NCBI GenBank assembly: GCA_944341445.1
Contig: CALVLZ010000003.1
Span: 220,448-269,380, forward strand
Length of the DNA stretch: 48,933 bases
Origin: an uncultured Clostridia bacterium
GTDB taxonomy: Bacteria > Bacillota > Clostridia > Christensenellales > UBA1242
Reading direction: 5' to 3'
This document shows, piece after piece, positions 17,132 to 25,770 of the stretch (position 1 is its first letter; each line of letters opens with the position of its first letter). The notes under the pieces are model-generated. The model was not told where the DNA came from. It did no database searches and saw only the letters and a program-made list of their open reading frames with translations. Position numbers and translations under genes: made by a program.

Positions 17132-17914
17132 TTATCCCAACAAAATCTCTAAAGCCATCATTAAAACAAAGCCAACAACTGCACCCAAAACCCCTTCGTG
17201 CGAGTTTTCTGTTTTAGATTCTGGAATTAATTCATCACAAACAACATAATACATTGCACCGCCAGCAAAAGCCAACAACCACGGCATTAAAATTTCTGTT
17301 GTTGAAATTAGCAACACGCCAATTACTCCAAAAATTGGTTCAACAATTCCAGATAAAGTGCCTAACAAAAAACTTTTAGTTTTGCTTACCCCTGCATTTT
17401 TGTATGGCAAAGAAATTGCAGAACCTTCTGGAATATTTTGTATAAGCATTCCAATTCCTAACGCAAAAGCACTAGCAATGGTTGTTATGTTGTTAGACAT
17501 TGCACCAACTGCAAAAGTAACTGCAACAGCAATGCCCTCTGGTATATTATGTAATGTTACAGCAATAAGCATCATATTATTTTGTTTTAATTTATTGTTG
17601 CTGCTTTTAAAAACCGTGCCTTTAATTTTTTCCTTTTCAATTAATATATCTAAAACAAACAAAAACAATGCTCCAAAAATCATACCAACTATGCTTGGCA
17701 ACAAACTTGGAATGCTTAATTTGTTTGCTAGTTCAATTGATGGAATTATTAACGACCAAATGCTTGCAGAAATCATAACACCACTTGCAAAACCTAAAAA
17801 CAAACGAAACGTTTTTGGGTTTTGTTTTTTAGGAGAAAAAAACACAAAGGAACTTCCTATCACAGTTCCCAAAAACGTGAACATTGTTGAAATTAACGCA
17901 AATAAAACAGCCAT
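17132..17914 (-). CDS. ZIP family divalent metal transporter (ZupT-like)
   Basis: The 260-residue membrane protein has eight hydrophobic segments and the two ZIP metal-binding helices: LHNIPEGIAVAVTF (about residue 112) and IQNIPEGSAISLPY (about 158), with the conserved His/Asn/Glu ligands. A variable loop between helices 3 and 4 carries EKEKIKGTVFK and lacks a long His-rich tract. Members of this family import zinc, iron or manganese. The closing segment EIFGVIGVLLIS-like and DELIPESKTENSHEG fit ZupT. The ATG at 17914 has no clear ribosome binding site, unlike its neighbours. An extended -10 promoter lies 51 bases upstream. Confidence 0.9.
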   Translation of the reverse strand: MAVLFALISTMFTFLGTVIGSSFVFFSPKKQNPKTFRLFLGFASGVMISASIWSLIIPSIELANKLSIPSLLPSIVGMIFGALFLFVLDILIEKEKIKGTVFKSSNNKLKQNNMMLIAVTLHNIPEGIAVAVTFAVGAMSNNITTIASAFALGIGMLIQNIPEGSAISLPYKNAGVSKTKSFLLGTLSGIVEPIFGVIGVLLISTTEILMPWLLAFAGGAMYYVVCDELIPESKTENSHEGVLGAVVGFVLMMALEILLG

Positions 17915-17964
17915 ACTTTAATTTAAAACCCTAATTTTTATATATATATTTATTTAATTTACAA

Positions 17965-17973
17965 ATTATAACA
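17965..17973 (-). promoter_or_regulatory. Extended -10 promoter of the ZIP gene
   Basis: On the minus strand TGTTATAAT (TGN plus TATAAT) occurs 51 bases before the ATG, with no good -35. It lies back to back with the pyk promoter. Confidence 0.5.
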
Positions 17974-18002
17974 AACTTATTAAGTGATATATTTTTATTA
18001 AA

Positions 18003-18031
18003 TTTACATTTTAAAATTATTTTTATATAAT
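18003..18031 (+). promoter_or_regulatory. Promoter of pyk
   Basis: TTTACA (18003-18008), a 17-base spacer and TATAAT (18026-18031) lie 29 bases before the ATG at 18061. Confidence 0.75.
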
Positions 18032-18060
18032 AATAAAAACAATAAGAATTGAAGGTAGAT

Positions 18061-19464
18061 ATGAAAAAGACAAAAATTATTGCAACACTTGGCCCAGCTT
18101 GCTCAAATAAAGAAACTTTAAAACAAATGATATTAAGTGGAATGGATGTTGCAAGGGTTAATTTAAGCCACGGAAATCGTGAAACTAGGTTGCAACAAAT
18201 TGAATTAATAAAAGATTTAAGAAAAGAACTAAACCTCCCTGTTGCAATAATGCTAGACACAAGAGGCCCTGATATTAGAATAAAAAATTTTGCTAACAAT
18301 TCTGTTATGATAAAAAAGGGTCAAACTTTTATTTTTAAAGATGGCTCCGATTGCGGAAACGAAAACTATGTTTGCATTAACCATCCAGAAATTTTTGCAA
18401 TTTTAAAACCACATCAAAAAGTTTATGCAAATGATGGCATGTTAAAATTCACCATTAAAAAAGTTTATAAAAATTTTATAGAATGTGTTGCAAACAATTC
18501 TGGGGAACTTTCAAACAACAAAAGTTTGTGCTTCCCTAAAACAACATTAAACATTCCTTATTTAAACAACGATGATAAAAAAGATATTATATGGGGAATT
18601 GAACAAAATGTTGATTATATTGCAGCAAGTTTTGTTTCAAGCAAAGATGATATAAATTTAATAAAAAAAGTGTTGCAAAAATACAACGCAAACACAAAAA
18701 TTATTGCCAAAATTGAAAACTCAACTGGTTTAAAAAACTTAGATGAAATTATTGATAGTTGTGATGGCATTATGGTTGCTCGTGGAGATTTAGGAATTGA
18801 AATGCCACTATACAAAATTCCATATTGGCAAAAAACAATCATTTCAAAATGCAATGAAAAAGCAAAAATTAGCATTACTGCAACCGAAATGTTAGAAAGC
18901 ATGACTAATTCAATAAGACCAACCAGAGCAGAAACAAGCGACGTTGCAAATGCTGTTTATGATGGTTCAAGTGCTGTTATGTTAAGCGCAGAAAGTGCTG
19001 TTGGAAAATATCCTGTTGAAGCAATAAAAACCATGGCAGAAATTTGTGTTGAAACAGAAAAAACAATTCAAAAAAGTTTTAACAACACAAACGTGCAAAA
19101 AAATCCAACAATAAGTGAAATAATTGCAAATGCTTGCGCAAACATTGCTCAATCAAGTTCTGTTAAAGCAATTGTTGTTTTCTCAACCAGCGGCAACACT
19201 GCAAGATTAATTAGCAAATTTAAACCTGCTTGCCCTGTTATTGTTGCAACACCAAAAGAAAAAACATATAACGAATTAGCATTAAGTTATGGTTCACAAC
19301 CTGTTTTAGACAACATTTACGAAAATACAGAAAGTATGTTTAATTCCAGCATAATGCTAGCAAAAGATTATTTAAAACTTAACAACAACGATAAAATTAT
19401 TGTTGTTAGCGGTGAGCCAAACAAAGTGGATGGCACAAACTTAATTAAAGTTATAACAATATAA
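18061..19464 (+). CDS. pyk: Pyruvate kinase
   Basis: The enzyme converts phosphoenolpyruvate and ADP to pyruvate and ATP, the last step of glycolysis. The 467 residues begin KKTKIIATLGPACS and show ARVNLSHG, MLDTRGPDIR, the active-site Lys in AKIENSTG, MVARGDLGIEMP and RAETSDVANAVYDG. The C-terminal domain ends with VVSGEPNKVDGTN. It has no extra C-terminal PEP-utiliser domain, unlike the Bacillus/Geobacillus form. The frame extends back to a TTG at 18049, but the GAAGGT ribosome binding site at 18051-18056 fixes the ATG at 18061. It is a single-gene transcript with its own promoter and terminator. No phosphofructokinase neighbour is seen. Confidence 0.97.
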   Translation: MKKTKIIATLGPACSNKETLKQMILSGMDVARVNLSHGNRETRLQQIELIKDLRKELNLPVAIMLDTRGPDIRIKNFANNSVMIKKGQTFIFKDGSDCGNENYVCINHPEIFAILKPHQKVYANDGMLKFTIKKVYKNFIECVANNSGELSNNKSLCFPKTTLNIPYLNNDDKKDIIWGIEQNVDYIAASFVSSKDDINLIKKVLQKYNANTKIIAKIENSTGLKNLDEIIDSCDGIMVARGDLGIEMPLYKIPYWQKTIISKCNEKAKISITATEMLESMTNSIRPTRAETSDVANAVYDGSSAVMLSAESAVGKYPVEAIKTMAEICVETEKTIQKSFNNTNVQKNPTISEIIANACANIAQSSSVKAIVVFSTSGNTARLISKFKPACPVIVATPKEKTYNELALSYGSQPVLDNIYENTESMFNSSIMLAKDYLKLNNNDKIIVVSGEPNKVDGTNLIKVITI

Positions 19465-19491
19465 AAAAACACATTTTTAATGTGTTTTTTT
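19464..19491. terminator. Bidirectional terminator after pyk
   Basis: AAAAAACACATT and AATGTGTTTTTT form a hairpin with a short loop between pyk and the convergent MFS gene. The MFS stop codon lies at the edge of the U tract. Confidence 0.85.
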
Positions 19492-20722
19492 ATGTTTTAA
19501 CTTTTTCCTCTGTTTCTTCTTTTTCATTATTCGCACACAAGAAATCAACTAATTGTTTCCTTTGTCTTTTCTCACTAATAACTCCATACACACCGGTAGT
19601 TATTGCTGCTGCACCACACACAAAGAAAGATGCAAACAATCCTATAATGCAAGACATTAAAACCATTATAGCACCGCCTGCCCACAAGCTTTCCAGCTTT
19701 ATGTAAATTGAATCTGATTGCACACCCAAAATTCTTGCTTTTGCAAGCATTGTTTGATAAACAAATATATCTGTTGCAGGATATCCAATTCCTCTTAAAA
19801 TTGCGTTAACATAGAAAACCCAAGTGTATTGAACAAAAGGCATTATGAATATTCCCGCAGCAAGCAAAGTTGAAGAAATAACAACAACCCAAGTTAAATC
19901 AACTTTGTTAAACAAATAAGTAATTCCATATGTTGTTGATAGTTGAATTATATTTAGTGCAGAGTTAAACAATCCAATTGTTGTGAAGTTTTGGTTTTGT
20001 TCAATTAAATATATACTAAAAAATGTACCTGCAATATCATAAATTCCAAAGATAAAGAATATTAAAAAATTTTGAAATTTAAAACTTTTAATAAGTTTGT
20101 TTAATTTTTTATTTTTTATTTTATCGTTTTCAGCATCACAAACAGCAGTTGAAACAACTTCTCTGTTAAATACCTTATTTTTTGAATTCAAAACATAATA
20201 CCAAATTAATGGAATACAAGAAATTAAATATAACAAAAGAGAAATTCCAAAAACCAAAATTGGATTTAAAGAGTCTAACATAACCCCACCAAATAAAACG
20301 GCAAGAGCCAATCCAATTTGTTCAAAAACTTTTCCAATCCCAACATTCTTTGTTTGTTTAACACCGCACGAATAAATAAATGTCATTTCATTTCCGCTAT
20401 GCTTAACAACAATGTTTAAGCTTGCCATAATAACATACAAAATTATACCTACAATCAAGTTATCATATATTATCATTAATGCAACATACATAAATAACAT
20501 TGGAAAAATTCTAACAAGAGGGAATATTTGAGCATATTTTCTTGCAAGCGGTTTTAACAAAAAAGTCCAAACAACTCTTAATGTTAGTGCACTAAAAAAT
20601 GCAAGCAATGCATATAAACTGCTTTCGGACACTTTTGCGATTATTGAATATGAAAAGCCAAGTGCAATGTTAGAAGCAAAGTTTGCTAGCAATTTATGAA
20701 AATTCAACAGTTTATACTGCAT
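19490..20722 (-). CDS. MFS-type transporter
   Basis: The 410-residue protein has about twelve membrane helices in two six-helix halves separated by a charged loop (CDAENDKIKNKKLNKLIKS, about 195-213), which is the major facilitator layout. VVKHSGNEMTFIYS and GIGKVFEQIGLALAVLFGG are typical of cytoplasmic loops and helix 4-5 regions in this superfamily, but I cannot assign a substrate. It begins 17 bases after the hydrogenase-rubredoxin gene, with GGGAG as ribosome binding site, and the two are very likely co-transcribed. The tail is acidic (NNEKEETEEKVKT). Confidence 0.75.
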   Translation of the reverse strand: MQYKLLNFHKLLANFASNIALGFSYSIIAKVSESSLYALLAFFSALTLRVVWTFLLKPLARKYAQIFPLVRIFPMLFMYVALMIIYDNLIVGIILYVIMASLNIVVKHSGNEMTFIYSCGVKQTKNVGIGKVFEQIGLALAVLFGGVMLDSLNPILVFGISLLLYLISCIPLIWYYVLNSKNKVFNREVVSTAVCDAENDKIKNKKLNKLIKSFKFQNFLIFFIFGIYDIAGTFFSIYLIEQNQNFTTIGLFNSALNIIQLSTTYGITYLFNKVDLTWVVVISSTLLAAGIFIMPFVQYTWVFYVNAILRGIGYPATDIFVYQTMLAKARILGVQSDSIYIKLESLWAGGAIMVLMSCIIGLFASFFVCGAAAITTGVYGVISEKRQRKQLVDFLCANNEKEETEEKVKT

Positions 20723-20739
20723 CTTTTATTTCTCCCTTT

Positions 20740-22233
20740 TTATAATTTAATAAAAAATTCTTTTGTAACAGAACAAACAGGGCAAATAAAGTCGTCTTCT
20801 AATTTACCCTTGTGTTCGTAACCACACATTTGACATATATATCTTTCGTTTTCAATTGTTGAATTATTAACGCCCAAATCTGAACTTCTATCAACATATG
20901 AAGTGTGCAATAACTCTTCTGCTTTTTCGCTTAATGGTTTGCCATAAAAATTGCTATACACTTTTTGTATTTCAGAATTTTCGTATGAACTTTTTAATTT
21001 TGAATTATTATCTTTTTCATACAAAGCAGAAATTCTGCTTTCTTTTAGCTCATTTGAATTTTCAAACACTTTTGGTTGTCCGCCACCACCTATGCAACCA
21101 CCTTTGCAAGCCATAACTTCAACAAAATCGAAACTTTCTTCGCCTGATTTTATTTGTTTAATTAATTCGTTTGCGTTTGCAGTTCCATTAACAACTGCAA
21201 CTTTTACAACATAATCCCCAATTTTAATTTCTGCCTTTCTAACGCCTTCAATTCCTCTAACTGAAGAGTTTTTAATAGAACTAAAATCAACGGGTTTATT
21301 TGTTAACAAGTAACCAGCAGTTCTTAAAGCAGATTCCATAACACCACCTGTGTTGCCAAATATTGCGCCGCCACCTGTGTATTCACTCATTAAAGAATCA
21401 AACTTTTCATCCTTTAATTCAGAAAAATTAATATTATCTTCTTTTAACCATTTTGCTAGTTCTCTTGTTGTTATAACATAATCTGTATCTCTAATTGTTT
21501 CATCATTAACTAACTTTCCGCTTGTGTTAAATTCTGGTCTTTTTATTTCAAACTTTTTAGCGGTGCAAGGTGTTAATGCAACATGAACAATCTGTTTTGG
21601 GTTAAGCTTTTTCTGTTCTGCAAAATAAGTTTTTACTGTTACGCCTTGCATAGCAATTGGGCTTTTTGCTGTGCTTAAGTTTGGAATTAAATCTGGATGA
21701 AAAGTTTCAACAAATTTAACCCAAGCAGGGCAACAACTTGTGAACTGCGGAAGATTTTTGTTTGATTTAATTCTTTCAATCAATTCATTTGCTTCTTCCA
21801 TAATTGTTAAATCTGCAGAAAAGTTTGTGTCTAAAACATAATCAAAGCCCAACTTTCTTAAAGCAGAAACCATTTTACCTTCAACAAACTCTCCTCTTTT
21901 TAAACCGAACTCATCGCCAAGAGCAACACGGCAAGAAGGGCTTGTTGAAACAATAACAATTTTATTTCCGTCTTTAATTGCATTTTTAACATCGTTATAA
22001 TTATAAACTTCAGTTATGCTATTCATTGGACAAACAACAGAGCACTGCCCACAATTTATACAAATTGCTTTATCGTTTGTTTTTTCTAAATCATAATAGC
22101 CGCTAACTGCCATATCATTTTTGCAAACTTGTTTGCAAAGCCCACATTTTATGCAAAGTTCTTCAATTCTTCTAATGCTTACATTATCTTCTTCAATTGG
22201 AACTCTAACATCTGTGAAGTTATGTTTACTCAT
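20740..22233 (-). CDS. [FeFe]-hydrogenase-like protein with C-terminal rubredoxin
   Basis: The 497-residue protein has a two-cluster ferredoxin domain (Cys27/30/33/37 and Cys58/61/64/68). An H-cluster domain follows: L1 TSCCPAW with Cys167/168, L2 TPCTAKKFE with Cys223, and L3 ACKGGCIGGGGQP with Cys376/380, so all H-cluster ligands are present. The last 35 residues (YICQMCGYEH, then ICPVCSVTKEFF; Cys467/470/484/487) are a rubredoxin-like iron site. The L1 variant with PAW rather than PGW is typical of the poorly studied group B enzymes. It would oxidise or make H2 using ferredoxin or the attached rubredoxin. Maturases HydE/F/G are not in this window. It shares an operon with an MFS protein. 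Confidence 0.92.
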   Translation of the reverse strand: MSKHNFTDVRVPIEEDNVSIRRIEELCIKCGLCKQVCKNDMAVSGYYDLEKTNDKAICINCGQCSVVCPMNSITEVYNYNDVKNAIKDGNKIVIVSTSPSCRVALGDEFGLKRGEFVEGKMVSALRKLGFDYVLDTNFSADLTIMEEANELIERIKSNKNLPQFTSCCPAWVKFVETFHPDLIPNLSTAKSPIAMQGVTVKTYFAEQKKLNPKQIVHVALTPCTAKKFEIKRPEFNTSGKLVNDETIRDTDYVITTRELAKWLKEDNINFSELKDEKFDSLMSEYTGGGAIFGNTGGVMESALRTAGYLLTNKPVDFSSIKNSSVRGIEGVRKAEIKIGDYVVKVAVVNGTANANELIKQIKSGEESFDFVEVMACKGGCIGGGGQPKVFENSNELKESRISALYEKDNNSKLKSSYENSEIQKVYSNFYGKPLSEKAEELLHTSYVDRSSDLGVNNSTIENERYICQMCGYEHKGKLEDDFICPVCSVTKEFFIKL

Positions 22234-22260
22234 ATTGTTTCTCCATTTTAAATCTAAAAT

Positions 22261-22289
22261 ATTTTAGCATAACACTAAAGTTTTGTAAA
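22261..22289 (-). promoter_or_regulatory. Promoter of the hydrogenase-MFS operon
   Basis: On the minus strand TTTACA (22289-22284), a 17-base spacer and TAAAAT (22266-22261) lie about 28 bases before the ATG. GGAGA precedes the start codon. Confidence 0.65.
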
Positions 22290-22335
22290 ACTTATAAACA
22301 TTTTAGTTTTTGTTATCACTCATTATAAAAATTGC

Positions 22336-22440
22336 TTAATTTAAAACTTTAATTCTAAAAACAGCAACTCCCCATTTTTGCGAATCTTCCGCACTATAAA
22401 TTGTTCTATAAATTTCACCTTTATGATTAAATTTTATCAC
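22336..22440 (-). other. Possible gene remnant in the gap before the HAD gene
   Basis: The 364-base gap between the hydrogenase and HAD genes holds a 34-codon minus-strand frame opening at a GTG (VIKFNHKGEIYRTI, later WGVAVFRIKVLN). Its composition is more protein-like than the rest of the gap. It loosely recalls the first strand of RecD2-type helicases, but it lacks a ribosome binding site and is too short to assign. The rest of the gap shows only AT-rich DNA, the hydrogenase promoter, and a weak TTGACT-17-TAAACT promoter (22544-22572) for the HAD gene. Confidence 0.25.
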
Positions 22441-22597
22441 ATTAAGCAAATATAACAAAATATTAACAATATAAATCACTTGTAAAAAATTTATAATTAT
22501 ATTAAGTTAATCAATAAATTAATTAATATTGAATTATGTAATCTTGACTTATAAAATGTTATATGATAAACTTGCTTACGTATAAAGGAGTTTTAAA

Positions 22598-23221
22598 ATG
22601 ATATTTGTTATTGACCTAGATGACACCGTTTGTGATACAAACGATTATAGTGTTCAGTACATTAAAAATTTTATAGAAAAAAATAATCTTCCATATAAGC
22701 AAATTTCCACAACTTCTCGTTTTGCAGAACGTCAATTTGATTGGCCAATGGATGTTGCTTTAAATTGGTACAAAACTTACGGCGACGATATGATGTTAGA
22801 ATTTCCTGCAAAAAATGGAGCAATTGAAACAATTAACAAACTACACAATGAAGGTCACACAATTGTTATAGCAACGGCAAGAGCAAACGATTGGCACACT
22901 GACCCAGAAGGCTTAACAAAAACTTGGCTTAAAACTAACGATTTGCATTATGATAAGCTATACTGCGGTAGAATAGATAAAGAAAAAATTTGCGAAGAAG
23001 TTGATGCTGATATATTTATTGACGACGATTTAAAAATAACTGAAAATGTTTTAAAACATTTTACAGATAGCAAAAAGGATTATGCAAAAGTTTTTTTAAT
23101 GAATTCTAATTATAATAAAGACTTTGAAACATCTAACGAAATAATAAGAGTTTCAAATTTTAATGAAATTTATAATTTAATAAAAAACAATATGGACACA
23201 AAAACAAAAAGCCGAAAATAA
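22598..23221 (+). CDS. HAD-family phosphatase, 5'-nucleotidase (NT5C)-like
   Basis: The 207-residue protein opens with the HAD motif DLDDTVCDTND (nucleophile Asp5 or its neighbour), has motif II/III elements IATARANDW and KICEEVDADIFIDDDLK, and lacks a membrane segment. The overall pattern (DxDxT start, ATAR, IDDD) is that of 5'(3')-deoxyribonucleotidase-like HADs, so it probably removes a phosphate from a small metabolite such as a nucleotide. The ribosome binding site is AAAGGAG. The Lys-rich end (MDTKTKSRK) is encoded by the left arm of the terminator hairpin, so the stop codon sits in its loop. A second, divergent NT5C-like HAD lies at 26496-27080. Confidence 0.8.
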   Translation: MIFVIDLDDTVCDTNDYSVQYIKNFIEKNNLPYKQISTTSRFAERQFDWPMDVALNWYKTYGDDMMLEFPAKNGAIETINKLHNEGHTIVIATARANDWHTDPEGLTKTWLKTNDLHYDKLYCGRIDKEKICEEVDADIFIDDDLKITENVLKHFTDSKKDYAKVFLMNSNYNKDFETSNEIIRVSNFNEIYNLIKNNMDTKTKSRK

Positions 23222-23233
23222 TCTCGGCTTTTT
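23206..23233 (+). terminator. Terminator overlapping the HAD stop codon
   Basis: AAAAAGCCGA (23206-23215) and TCGGCTTTTT (23224-23233) pair, with the TAA stop at 23219-23221 inside the loop. More T follow. Confidence 0.8.
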
Positions 23234-23405
23234 TTAATTTTGTTTCAACTATTTCCAATTATTTATTTTTTTTGTTTTGTTATATTATGATATACTACAA
23301 AAAACGTTTAAGAAAAATTGGGTAGTTTTTTTAACAAATAAAATTAAAAAGTGTTATTAATAATTTATATTTTGTTGTGTAATCACATTATATGGGGGAA
23401 TTTTT

Positions 23406-23891
23406 ATGTTTATTTATAGAAAAGCAACTTTAACAGACTTGGAAAAAATTTGGAATAAAGACATAAAAGAAAATGAAAACGACGAAAGATATATAAAGTG
23501 GAAAAAACAATATATTGAATATAACAACACTGATAAATGTGCAACTTTTGTTGTTTTGCATAATGATGAACCAATAGGTCAAATAACTGTTTTGTTTTCT
23601 CCAGATTGCTCTGCTGTTAAAAACCGCCCTGAATTGTGCAATGGAACAGACACTGCAAATATGAACGCTTTTAGAATAGAAAAAAAATACGAAAACCAAG
23701 GTCATATTTCAAAACTTGTTAAAATGGCAGAAGACTACGCAAGACATAAAGGCATTAAATATTTAACAATTGGAAGCGAGGCTAAAGAAAGCAGAAATCT
23801 TGCAATTTACTTACATTTTGGATATACCGAATTTATAACAAGTTTTGTTGAAGATGGCGACTTAGTTTTATTTTATAAAAAGAATATTTAG
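23406..23891 (+). CDS. GNAT family N-acetyltransferase
   Basis: The 161-residue protein has the GNAT layout: first strand FIYRKATLTDLEKIW, acceptor region, strand PIGQITVLFS, then the acetyl-CoA binding segment YENQGHISKLVKMAEDYA (Q-x-x-G-x variant, about 98-116) and KYLTIGSEAKESRNLAIYLH with the late Tyr. The acyl acceptor is unknown. The ribosome binding site is an unusual GGGGGAA. The next gene (VOC-ASCH) begins 16 bases after its TAG stop, and the deaminase overlaps that one, so the three likely form one operon. Confidence 0.85.
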   Translation: MFIYRKATLTDLEKIWNKDIKENENDERYIKWKKQYIEYNNTDKCATFVVLHNDEPIGQITVLFSPDCSAVKNRPELCNGTDTANMNAFRIEKKYENQGHISKLVKMAEDYARHKGIKYLTIGSEAKESRNLAIYLHFGYTEFITSFVEDGDLVLFYKKNI

Positions 23892-23907
23892 TAAAGGAAA
23901 GGCTATA

Positions 23908-24693
23908 ATGAATTTTAATTGTTTAATACCAGAATTAAGAGTTTTTAATTTGGAAAAATCAAAAAAATTTTATACTGAAATTTTGGGGTTTAAAATTGAA
24001 TATGAAAGATTTGATTTTGCAATGATAGTTTTAGGCGATTGCCAAATTATGTTACAACAATTAACTCTTCCCTCTTGCGAAGGTAGTTGGAACGTTACAG
24101 AAGATATGAAATACCCTTTAGGCAGAGGCATTAACTTTCAAATAATTTTGTCGGACATATCAAAAGTGTATAACTCTTTAAAAAAGAACAACGTTAAAAT
24201 TTTTATTGATTTATTAATTAGTGATTATCAAGAAAATGATATTAATAATCACGTTTTAGAATTTTTAGTTCAAGACCCAGATGGTTACTTGCTAAGATTT
24301 CAACAAGATATTAAAGATTGGCATTTCGGCGATAATAAAGAAATGGCAGATAAACTATTTAACTTAGTGTTAAATGGTGAAAAAACTGCAACTTCATATT
24401 TATATAATAACAACGAAAACTTAAAAACAGGGTTTTCAATTTTAACCAATTGGGATAACTCTAAAAGAATAATTTTGGAAACCACAAAAACATATGTATC
24501 TCCTTTCAGCAAAATAACAAAAGAACACGCTTTTAAAGAAGGCGAAAAAGACAAAACTTTAAAAACTTGGAAAAACATTCATAAAGAATTTTTTGAAAAA
24601 GAACTAAAATTAAAAAACTTAGATTTTAGTGAAAACACAGAAATTGTTTGTGAAGAATTTAAAATGATAAAAATTGGGAGTGATAACAAATGA
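23908..24693 (+). CDS. VOC (glyoxalase/bleomycin-resistance) domain fused to an ASCH domain
   Basis: In this 261-residue protein, residues 1-132 form a VOC fold: IPELRVFNLEKSKKFYTEIL, then GCQIMLQ-like strand LGDCQIMLQQ and the closing VQDPDGYLLRFQQ. Residues 136-255 form an ASCH domain: DWHFGDNKEMADKLFNLVLN, then GEKTATSYLY with Lys159 and Thr162, and ITKEHAFKEGEKD with Glu206. In E. coli YqfB, an ASCH amidohydrolase that deacetylates N4-acetylcytidine, the catalytic Lys and Thr have the same K-x-x-T spacing, and an acidic residue follows later. So a similar activity is plausible. The join to VOC is unusual. The gene starts with AAAGGAAAGG and overlaps the cytidine deaminase gene by four bases (ATGA). 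Confidence 0.85.
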   Translation: MNFNCLIPELRVFNLEKSKKFYTEILGFKIEYERFDFAMIVLGDCQIMLQQLTLPSCEGSWNVTEDMKYPLGRGINFQIILSDISKVYNSLKKNNVKIFIDLLISDYQENDINNHVLEFLVQDPDGYLLRFQQDIKDWHFGDNKEMADKLFNLVLNGEKTATSYLYNNNENLKTGFSILTNWDNSKRIILETTKTYVSPFSKITKEHAFKEGEKDKTLKTWKNIHKEFFEKELKLKNLDFSENTEIVCEEFKMIKIGSDNK

Positions 24694-25130
24694 AAGATGT
24701 TTGGCAAAAACTAAAAAATGAAATAGATAAAAAATATAAAAAAATTGGAATCCACACTGAATGGTCCCCTTTTGTTACAGGTAACAACGTTGTTGCCGCA
24801 GTAGAAGATATAAACGGCAAAATTTGGACAGGTATTAACATTGAAACAGCGTGCGGTGTTGTTTGTGTGTGTGCAGAAAGAGTTGCTTTGTTAAAAATGG
24901 TAACAGAATCAAACACAGTTGTTGTTAAAAGAATTTTAGCATATGGGCAAGAACTTCCAAAAAAAGAACTAAACAATTGGTCACCTTGTGGCGCTTGCAG
25001 AGAATTTTTAATGCAACTATCAGAAAAAAACAAAAATTGTGAAATACTTATGGATTGGGACACAAGAGAAACTGTTATGTTAAAAGACTTAATTCCTTAT
25101 TGGTGGGGAGACACTCGTTTTAAAAAATAA
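24690..25130 (+). CDS. Cytidine/blasticidin-S deaminase family protein
   Basis: The 146-residue protein carries the zinc site of cytidine deaminases: CAER with Cys61 and Glu63, and SPCGACREF with Cys100 and Cys103. The substrate pocket sequence GINIETACGVVCV matches CDD and the related Bsr blasticidin deaminases. It would convert cytidine or a relative to uridine. The ATG overlaps the stop of VOC-ASCH (ATGA). If the ASCH domain removes an acetyl group from N4-acetylcytidine, this enzyme would act on the cytidine produced. The tail VMLKDLIPYWWGDTRF is typical of the family. The shared terminator follows at 25175-25206. Confidence 0.92.
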   Translation: MKDVWQKLKNEIDKKYKKIGIHTEWSPFVTGNNVVAAVEDINGKIWTGINIETACGVVCVCAERVALLKMVTESNTVVVKRILAYGQELPKKELNNWSPCGACREFLMQLSEKNKNCEILMDWDTRETVMLKDLIPYWWGDTRFKK

Positions 25131-25174
25131 TAAATTAGAAATTTTTTAACTGCTATAAATTTTAATATTAATTA

Positions 25175-25206
25175 AAAAAACAAGCATTTTATTTTGCTTG
25201 TTTTTT
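25175..25206. terminator. Bidirectional terminator, deaminase / CYTH gene
   Basis: AAAAAACAAGCA and TGCTTGTTTTTT pair around TTTTATTT. It closes the plus-strand salvage operon and overlaps the last codons of the minus-strand CYTH gene. Confidence 0.82.
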
Positions 25207-25770
25207 GTTTAAAAACATATAAGGTTTTTTGCAACTATAATCGTTTCCAATTGGGAAACCTAAAGAATTAATAATATCAATTAATATGCTAAACTTCTCA
25301 CCGTCTGTCCTTTCAGAAATGGAATTAAATTCTTCAATTTCAATAAAAGTTCCAAGCTCTTTCACATGTTGAACATTAATAACAATTTCACCTTTTTTGT
25401 ATTCATAATTTTCATTTATATAGTCACACCAACAATTTAACCCAACATTGTCGAATATTGTTTTTGCTTTTTCCACACTATCAATTTCAACTTTTGTTTT
25501 AATTTCTTTAATAACATTTCCGCTATCATCCAAGGTTTTACTTTTATACACTAAATTTCTTTTGTCTAAATTTTCACCTACAATATTTCTTATAATTATT
25601 GTTTTATCTAACAATTCTTTATATGTAACCTTTTTTAATTCATCACTTTTATAAGTTGTATAATATATATCATGATTATTATAACTTTCTAAAAAACAAT
25701 AACCATTTTCAATTAAAGCTTTTTTAACTTCTTCCAATTTTCCAAAAACTTGCACACAAATTTCAGTCAT
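25189..25770 (-). CDS. CYTH-like (CyaB/thiamine-triphosphatase fold) protein
   Basis: The 193-residue protein resembles the CYTH tunnel-fold superfamily: a basic N-terminal strand, YYTTYKSDELKK, IIRNIVGENLDKRNLVYKSK, KTKVEIDSVEKAKTIFDNVG and, late, GTFIEIEEF. Such proteins hydrolyse triphosphates or, in class IV adenylyl cyclases, make cAMP. The canonical N-terminal ExExK is degenerate here (EICVQVFGKLEE), so activity is uncertain. There are two ATGs in a row; GAGGTGA lies five bases from the second (25770), which I prefer. It lies 165 bases downstream of the broken Nudix gene on the same strand. Confidence 0.65.
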   Translation of the reverse strand: MTEICVQVFGKLEEVKKALIENGYCFLESYNNHDIYYTTYKSDELKKVTYKELLDKTIIIRNIVGENLDKRNLVYKSKTLDDSGNVIKEIKTKVEIDSVEKAKTIFDNVGLNCWCDYINENYEYKKGEIVINVQHVKELGTFIEIEEFNSISERTDGEKFSILIDIINSLGFPIGNDYSCKKPYMFLNKKQAK

